Source: Paracoccaceae bacterium
Lineage (GTDB): Bacteria > Pseudomonadota > Alphaproteobacteria > Rhodobacterales > Rhodobacteraceae
Assembly (NCBI GenBank): GCA_007131465.1
Contig: SLQN01000549.1
Location: forward strand, 1-10,000
Length of the DNA: 10,000 bases
Direction of reading: 5' to 3'
Shown here: in pieces, positions 6,818 through 10,000 of the stretch
Numbering within the stretch: position 1 is the stretch's first letter
Layout: every line of letters starts with the position of its first letter
Notes under the pieces: model-generated
The model's database searches: none
What the model saw: the letters and a program-made list of their open reading frames with translations, nothing else
Told to the model about the DNA's origin: nothing
Translations under genes and position numbers: made by a program

Positions 6818-7438
6818 ATGCTAAGGGTGCGCGATCTTGCCTGTGCGCGTGGCGGGCTGCCCCTGCTGGAAGGGGTGAGCTTCTCGCTTGTGCCCGGACA
6901 GGCGCTGGTGCTGCGCGGCCCGAACGGCTGCGGCAAGACGACGCTTCTGCGCAGTATCGCGGGCCTGCAACCCATGCTTGCGGGGCAGATCGAGACAGCG
7001 CCAGAGGCGATTGCCTATGCGGCCCATGCTGACGGGATCAAGGCCACGCTGAGTGTCGCGGAAAACCTGCAGTTCTGGGCGGCGATTTTTGGCACGTCCG
7101 GGATCGATGCGGCCTTGGATCAGATGAACTTGCGCAGATTGCGCGACCGCGCGGCGCAACACCTGTCCGCCGGGCAGAAACGGCGTCTGGCGCTGGCACG
7201 GCTTCTGGTGACGGGGCGGCCGGTCTGGGTGCTGGATGAACCGACAGTCTCGCTTGATGCGGCTTCGGTGGCATTGTTCGCAGCGGTTGTGCGGGGGCAT
7301 CTGGCCGATGGCGGGGTGGCGCTGATGGCCACGCATATCGACCTGCACTTGCCCGAGGCCGAGACACTCGACCTGACACCGTTCCGTGCGCGCCTGCCCG
7401 AGCGCGGCACCGGCGGCTTTGACGAGGCCTTCCTGTGA
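6818..7438 (+). CDS. ccmA: cytochrome c biogenesis heme exporter ATP-binding protein CcmA
   Basis: A 206-residue ABC ATPase, the cytoplasmic engine of the CcmABCD complex; its ATP hydrolysis releases holo-CcmE from CcmC/CcmD in System I cytochrome c maturation. Walker A is GPNGCGKTT (34-42), the signature is LSAGQ (116-120) followed by the CcmA-like [10 protein letters not shown], Walker B is VWVLDEP (136-142), the D-loop SLD is at 145-147 and the H-loop histidine is H173. The short length without extra domains is typical of CcmA. The P-loop carries a cysteine (C38) where Ala, Ser or Ile is more usual. It starts 45 bases after the Mth938-domain gene with only a weak ribosome site, and its stop overlaps the ccmB start as GTGA. 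In R. capsulatus the equivalent gene is helA. Confidence 0.95.
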   Translation: MLRVRDLACARGGLPLLEGVSFSLVPGQALVLRGPNGCGKTTLLRSIAGLQPMLAGQIETAPEAIAYAAHADGIKATLSVAENLQFWAAIFGTSGIDAALDQMNLRRLRDRAAQHLSAGQKRRLALARLLVTGRPVWVLDEPTVSLDAASVALFAAVVRGHLADGGVALMATHIDLHLPEAETLDLTPFRARLPERGTGGFDEAFL

Positions 7439-8091
7439 TCGCGCTCCTGACCCGCGACTTGCGTCTGGCACTGCGCGCGGGCGGGGGCTTCGGGCTGGGG
7501 CTCGCGTTCTTTCTGATCCTTGCGGTGCTGGTGCCGCTTGGGGTGGGCCCCGCGCCCGCGACACTGGCTGTGATCGCGCCCGGAATCCTGTGGGTGGGCG
7601 CACTTCTGGCCTGCCTCTTGTCCCTCGACCGGATCTTCGCGCTGGATTTCGAGGATGGCTCGCTCGACCTGCTGGCCACGGCTCCGGTGCCGCTGGAAGC
7701 CGTGGTCTCGATCAAGGCGCTGGCCCATTGGCTGACGACAGGGCTGCCGCTGGTGCTGATCTCTCCGGTGATGGGGCTGTTGCTGTTCCTGCCCGCCGAG
7801 GCGTATTTGTGGCTGATCCTGTCGCTGGGCCTGGGCACGCCCGCGTTGTCGGTGATCGGCACGTTCGGTGCGGCGCTGACAGTAGGGCTGAAGCGGGGCG
7901 GGTTGCTGCTGTCGCTTCTGGTCCTGCCGCTTTACATCCCGACACTGGTCTTTGGCGCCGAAGTGGTCGGCCGCGGGGCGCAGGGCCTGAGCATCGGCAC
8001 GCCGCTGGCGCTGCTGGCGGGAATAACATTCGGGGCTGTGGCATTATTGCCCTTTGCATCCGCCCATGTGCTGCGGATAAACCTTCGGTGA
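7435..8091 (+). CDS. ccmB: heme exporter permease CcmB
   Basis: A 218-residue integral membrane protein forming the membrane part of the CcmAB transporter (helB in R. capsulatus). About six hydrophobic segments can be placed near 20-38, 44-64, 99-119, 126-148, 156-176 and 190-212. Between the second and third lies the conserved cytoplasmic loop [19 protein letters not shown] (66-84), thought to contact CcmA, and [12 protein letters not shown] (163-174) is the family signature. The start is the GTG at 7435, overlapping the ccmA stop by four bases; this fits the family N-terminus, [15 protein letters not shown] 52-base gap then precedes ccmC. Confidence 0.95.
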   Translation: MIALLTRDLRLALRAGGGFGLGLAFFLILAVLVPLGVGPAPATLAVIAPGILWVGALLACLLSLDRIFALDFEDGSLDLLATAPVPLEAVVSIKALAHWLTTGLPLVLISPVMGLLLFLPAEAYLWLILSLGLGTPALSVIGTFGAALTVGLKRGGLLLSLLVLPLYIPTLVFGAEVVGRGAQGLSIGTPLALLAGITFGAVALLPFASAHVLRINLR

Positions 8092-8143
8092 ACCGTGATC
8101 CTGCGGACTTGAGAGCGCATCGCGCGCAAGATAGGTAAACTGC

Positions 8144-8875
8144 ATGGCGTCGTTCTGGGAATATGCAAACCCGCTGAAATTCATGCGGACCACCGACTGG
8201 CTGCTGCCCGTCGTGGCCGTCGCAGCAGTGGTGCTGACAACCGTCGGTCTGGTGTGGGGATTCTTCTTTACCCCGGATGATTTCCGACAAGGGTCCACTG
8301 TCAAGATCGTGTTCCTGCATGTTCCGGCGGCGATGATGGCGATCAACGCCTGGGTGATGATGCTGATCGCGTCCCTGATCTGGCTGATCCGCCGCCACCA
8401 TGTCAGCGCACTCGCGGCCAAGGCAGCCGCCCCGATAGGTGTGACGATGACGCTGATCGGACTGATCACGGGTGCCATCTGGGGACAGCCGATGTGGGGA
8501 ACATGGTGGGCCTGGGACCCGCGCCTGACATCCTTCCTGATCCTGTTCCTGTTCTACCTGGGTTATATCGCGCTCTGGGCCGCGATCGAGGACCCCGATA
8601 CCGGTGCGGATCTGACAGCGGTGCTGTGCCTTGTCGGATCGGTCTTCGCGCTGCTGTCACGCTACGCGGCGATTTTCTGGAATCAGGGGCTGCATCAGGG
8701 TGCCTCGCTGTCGCTCGCGCCCGGCACGCGGATGGACTGGGCCTACAAGGCACCGCTTTATATCTGCATGGTGGGGTTCGGGCTGATTTTCGTGGCGCTG
8801 GTGCTGGCCGGGACGCGCACCGAAATCCGGGCGCGCCGCATGAAGGCGCTGGTCCTGCGGGAGCGGATGGCATGA
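8144..8875 (+). CDS. ccmC: heme-handling protein CcmC
   Basis: A 243-residue inner-membrane protein of the heme-handling family that presents heme to CcmE in the periplasm (helC in R. capsulatus). The tryptophan-rich motif WGQPMWGTWWAWDPRLT (113-129) is diagnostic. The two conserved external histidines are H59 in VFLHVPA and H184 in QGLHQGAS, positions that match the known heme ligands of E. coli CcmC. About six membrane segments are visible (near 20-41, 62-82, 97-112, 129-147, 158-175 and 204-223). The C-terminus is basic. A weak ribosome-site-like AAGATAGG (8129-8135 region) precedes the ATG. Its stop overlaps the ccmD start. Confidence 0.96.
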   Translation: MASFWEYANPLKFMRTTDWLLPVVAVAAVVLTTVGLVWGFFFTPDDFRQGSTVKIVFLHVPAAMMAINAWVMMLIASLIWLIRRHHVSALAAKAAAPIGVTMTLIGLITGAIWGQPMWGTWWAWDPRLTSFLILFLFYLGYIALWAAIEDPDTGADLTAVLCLVGSVFALLSRYAAIFWNQGLHQGASLSLAPGTRMDWAYKAPLYICMVGFGLIFVALVLAGTRTEIRARRMKALVLRERMA

Positions 8876-9030
8876 TGCCTGATCTTGGTCGCTACGCGTT
8901 GGAAGTGACGCTGGCTTACGTCGCCTCGCTGGGGCTGATCGGGGCGCTGGCGATTTGGTATTGGCTGCGGTCGCGCGCGGTGCGGCGACAACTGGATGAA
9001 ATCGAGACACGTCGAGGGAAAAATGGGTAA
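8872..9030 (+). CDS. ccmD: heme exporter accessory protein CcmD
   Basis: A 52-residue single-span protein, MMPDLGRYALEV then a hydrophobic segment (about 13-33) and a basic, charged tail SRAVRRQLDEIETRRGKNG. Small size, one membrane helix and position between ccmC and ccmG identify it; in the family it stabilises the CcmABC-CcmE complex and helps release holo-CcmE. The 52-residue length matches the orf52/helD gene at the same place in R. capsulatus, as I recall. Two starts are adjacent: ATG at 8872, overlapping the ccmC stop as ATGA, and ATG at 8875. I list the first. The 3' end overlaps ccmG by 8 bases. Confidence 0.88.
   Translation: MMPDLGRYALEVTLAYVASLGLIGALAIWYWLRSRAVRRQLDEIETRRGKNG
9014..9019 (+). 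promoter_or_regulatory. ribosome binding site of ccmG
   Basis: GAGGGA lies inside the end of ccmD, about 4 bases before the ATG at 9023. It supports MGKFRPLMFLPP as the N-terminus rather than the in-frame ATG at 8996, which would put a charged nine-residue extension before the membrane anchor. Confidence 0.55.
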
Positions 9031-9559
9031 GTTCCGACCACTGATGTTCCTGCCGCCCGTACTGTTCGTGGCGCTGGCCGCGCTGTTCTGGTTCGGTAAC
9101 ATGCGCGAGGATCGCGACGCTTTGCCTTCAGCGCGCGAAGGGCAGCCTGCCCCGGCGGTCGTGCTGACACAATTGGGCGAACTCGGGCTGTTTGACAATG
9201 ACACGCTGCGCGATGGCGAGGTGAAGCTGGTGAATTACTGGGCGTCCTGGTGCGCGCCCTGTCGGGCGGAGCATCCGCTGCTGGAGGAACTGGCGCAGGA
9301 ACTGCCTGTCTATGGTGTCAACTACCGTGACCAGGCTGACCGGGCGCTGGATTTCCTGGACGAACTGGGCAATCCGTTTGCCGCCAGCGGGCAGGATGTC
9401 GCGGGTCGGATGGCGCTGGACTGGGGGCTTTATGGTGTGCCGGAAACCTATGTGGTGGCGGGCGATGGCACGATCATGCTGCGCTTTGCCGGGCCGATCA
9501 CGCGTCAGGTCGTGGAAAGCCGTATCCGCCCGGCAATGGAAGCCGCAGCGGCCCGATGA
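9023..9559 (+). CDS. ccmG: periplasmic thiol:disulfide oxidoreductase CcmG (DsbE)
   Basis: A 178-residue membrane-anchored thioredoxin-like protein (helX in R. capsulatus) that keeps apocytochrome c CXXCH thiols, or the CcmH partner, reduced for heme ligation. A short basic start and hydrophobic anchor (about 7-25) lead into the periplasmic domain. The active site is NYWASWCAPCRAEHP with C77 and C80. GVNYRD (98-103) and GVPETYVV (138-145, with cis-proline P140) are typical of CcmG and not of general thioredoxins. Length is normal. It overlaps ccmD by 8 bases, and its stop overlaps the next gene as ATGA. A generic TlpA-type reductase is the alternative, made unlikely by GVPE and the operon. 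Confidence 0.95.
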   Translation: MGKFRPLMFLPPVLFVALAALFWFGNMREDRDALPSAREGQPAPAVVLTQLGELGLFDNDTLRDGEVKLVNYWASWCAPCRAEHPLLEELAQELPVYGVNYRDQADRALDFLDELGNPFAASGQDVAGRMALDWGLYGVPETYVVAGDGTIMLRFAGPITRQVVESRIRPAMEAAAAR

Positions 9560-9957
9560 TCACTTACCAGCAAGAGCCTGATCTGACCGCGGCAGAGTTT
9601 GCGGCGGTCTTGCAGGTGTCCGGTCTTGCCCCGCGTCATCCCTCAAACCCGGATCGGCTGGAGGCGATGTTGCGCGGCGCGCAACTGGTGATCACCGCGC
9701 GCGACGAGGCTGTGTTGGTGGGGCTGGCACGGTCGATCACGGACTGGGCCTATTGCCTGTATTGTTCCGATCTCTGCGTCGCGGCGGGCTATCAGGGCAG
9801 GGGGATCGGCAAGGCGCTGCTGGAAGAAACCGCCCGCGCAGCCCCCGGCGTGAAAACCTGCCTCTTGTTGTCCGCGCCAGATGCCGTGGGGTTCTACGCG
9901 GCGGCAGGATATGCGCGCCATGGCAACGCATTCATCTTCGCGCGGCGCGAGGCATGA
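9556..9957 (+). CDS. GNAT-family N-acetyltransferase
   Basis: A 133-residue cytosolic protein with a compact GNAT fold, predicted to transfer an acetyl group from acetyl-CoA to an unknown amine. Motif A is YCSDLCVAAGYQGRGIGKALL (split here as the strand YCSDLCVAA and the loop YQGRGIGKALL, residues 79-89), where Q80-G81-R82-G83-I84-G85 form the pyrophosphate loop. Motif B is LLLSAPDAVGFYAAAGYARHG (as LLLSAPDAVGFY, 103-114, then AAAGYARHG), with Y114 a candidate catalytic tyrosine. The start overlaps the ccmG stop as ATGA, so it is translationally coupled to the ccm operon. An uncharacterised small ORF also follows helX in R. capsulatus, as I recall; whether it is the same gene I cannot check. 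The substrate is not predictable. Confidence 0.85.
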   Translation: MITYQQEPDLTAAEFAAVLQVSGLAPRHPSNPDRLEAMLRGAQLVITARDEAVLVGLARSITDWAYCLYCSDLCVAAGYQGRGIGKALLEETARAAPGVKTCLLLSAPDAVGFYAAAGYARHGNAFIFARREA

Positions 9958-9960
9958 CGC

Positions 9961-10000
9961 CTACTCGCGCACGATAAAGGGCAGGGTTTCGCGGCTGTCG
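9961..10000 (-). CDS. 3' end of a convergent gene (partial, continues beyond the window)
   Basis: Read on the minus strand, the last 40 bases give ...DSRETLPFIVRE and a TAG stop (9963-9961). Third codon positions are mostly G or C, as in the real genes here, and the stop sits just 3 bases beyond the end of the acetyltransferase, a sensible place for a convergent neighbour. Twelve residues are too few to name a family. No terminator hairpin fits between the two stops. Confidence 0.45.
   Translation of the reverse strand, partial: DSRETLPFIVRE

Noticed and set aside
6821..7862. Long minus-strand frames opposite ccmA and ccmB
   Set aside because: Both coding-strand genes carry diagnostic motifs; the opposite frames are Arg/Pro/Ser-rich and contain none.
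7386..8138. A 250-codon plus-strand frame overlapping ccmB in another frame
   Set aside because: It is Gly/Ala/Arg-rich out-of-frame translation of ccmB, which itself has six membrane segments and the family signature.
8092..8143. A promoter for ccmC, with TTGAGA at 8109 and TAAACT at 8136
   Set aside because: The spacing is 21 bases and the would-be -10 ends 2 bases before the ATG, so it cannot serve a normal leader; the better-spaced TAGGTA is a poor match.
1..10000. Search by eye for CRISPR repeats, tRNA or rRNA genes, insertion-sequence ends, prophage genes or defence-type modules
   Set aside because: No regularly spaced repeats, transposase or integrase motifs or structural RNA hallmarks were seen; nearly all of the window is explained by conserved housekeeping genes.

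Overview
The window looks like an ordinary chromosomal housekeeping stretch from a high-GC alphaproteobacterium, most likely Rhodobacterales (Rhodobacter/Roseobacter type). This rests on gene order and protein similarity as I remember them: a ccmABCD-ccmG cluster matching the helABCDX cluster of Rhodobacter capsulatus, placed directly downstream of yajC-secD-secF, plus strong G/C bias at third codon positions. Genus cannot be fixed from this window. All complete genes are on the + strand, packed with overlaps or very short gaps.

Layout. Positions 1-112 hold the 3' end of an unrecognised, noticeably AT-richer reading frame whose stop overlaps the next start. Positions 109-3216 hold cimA (citramalate synthase, isoleucine precursor supply), a class I SAM-dependent methyltransferase and a degenerate squalene/phytoene-synthase-family protein resembling the mitochondrial complex I assembly factor NDUFAF6; each start overlaps the previous stop. 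A 171-bp gap (3217-3387) carries a strong hairpin and probably separates two transcription units. Positions 3388-6414 hold yajC, secD and secF, the auxiliary part of the Sec translocon. Position 6416 starts a small Mth938-domain protein resembling complex I assembly factor NDUFAF3. Positions 6818-9559 hold ccmA, ccmB, ccmC, ccmD and ccmG: the heme handling and export module and the periplasmic thioredoxin-like reductant of System I cytochrome c maturation. A GNAT acetyltransferase overlaps the end of ccmG. The last 40 bases look like the 3' end of a convergent minus-strand gene.

How the genes work together. SecDF-YajC drives membrane insertion and export. The two NDUFAF-like proteins presumably help build respiratory complex I. 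The Ccm proteins mature the c-type cytochromes. The middle and right of the window can therefore be read as a respiratory membrane biogenesis neighbourhood, with cimA a metabolic neighbour. The ccmE, ccmF and ccmH functions are not in this window.

I see no CRISPR array, tRNA, rRNA, insertion sequence or prophage, and no convincing undescribed system. The least explained items are the AT-rich partial frame at the left edge, the hairpin containing the cimA start codon, the methyltransferase coupled to the NDUFAF6-like gene, and the acetyltransferase riding at the end of the ccm operon.
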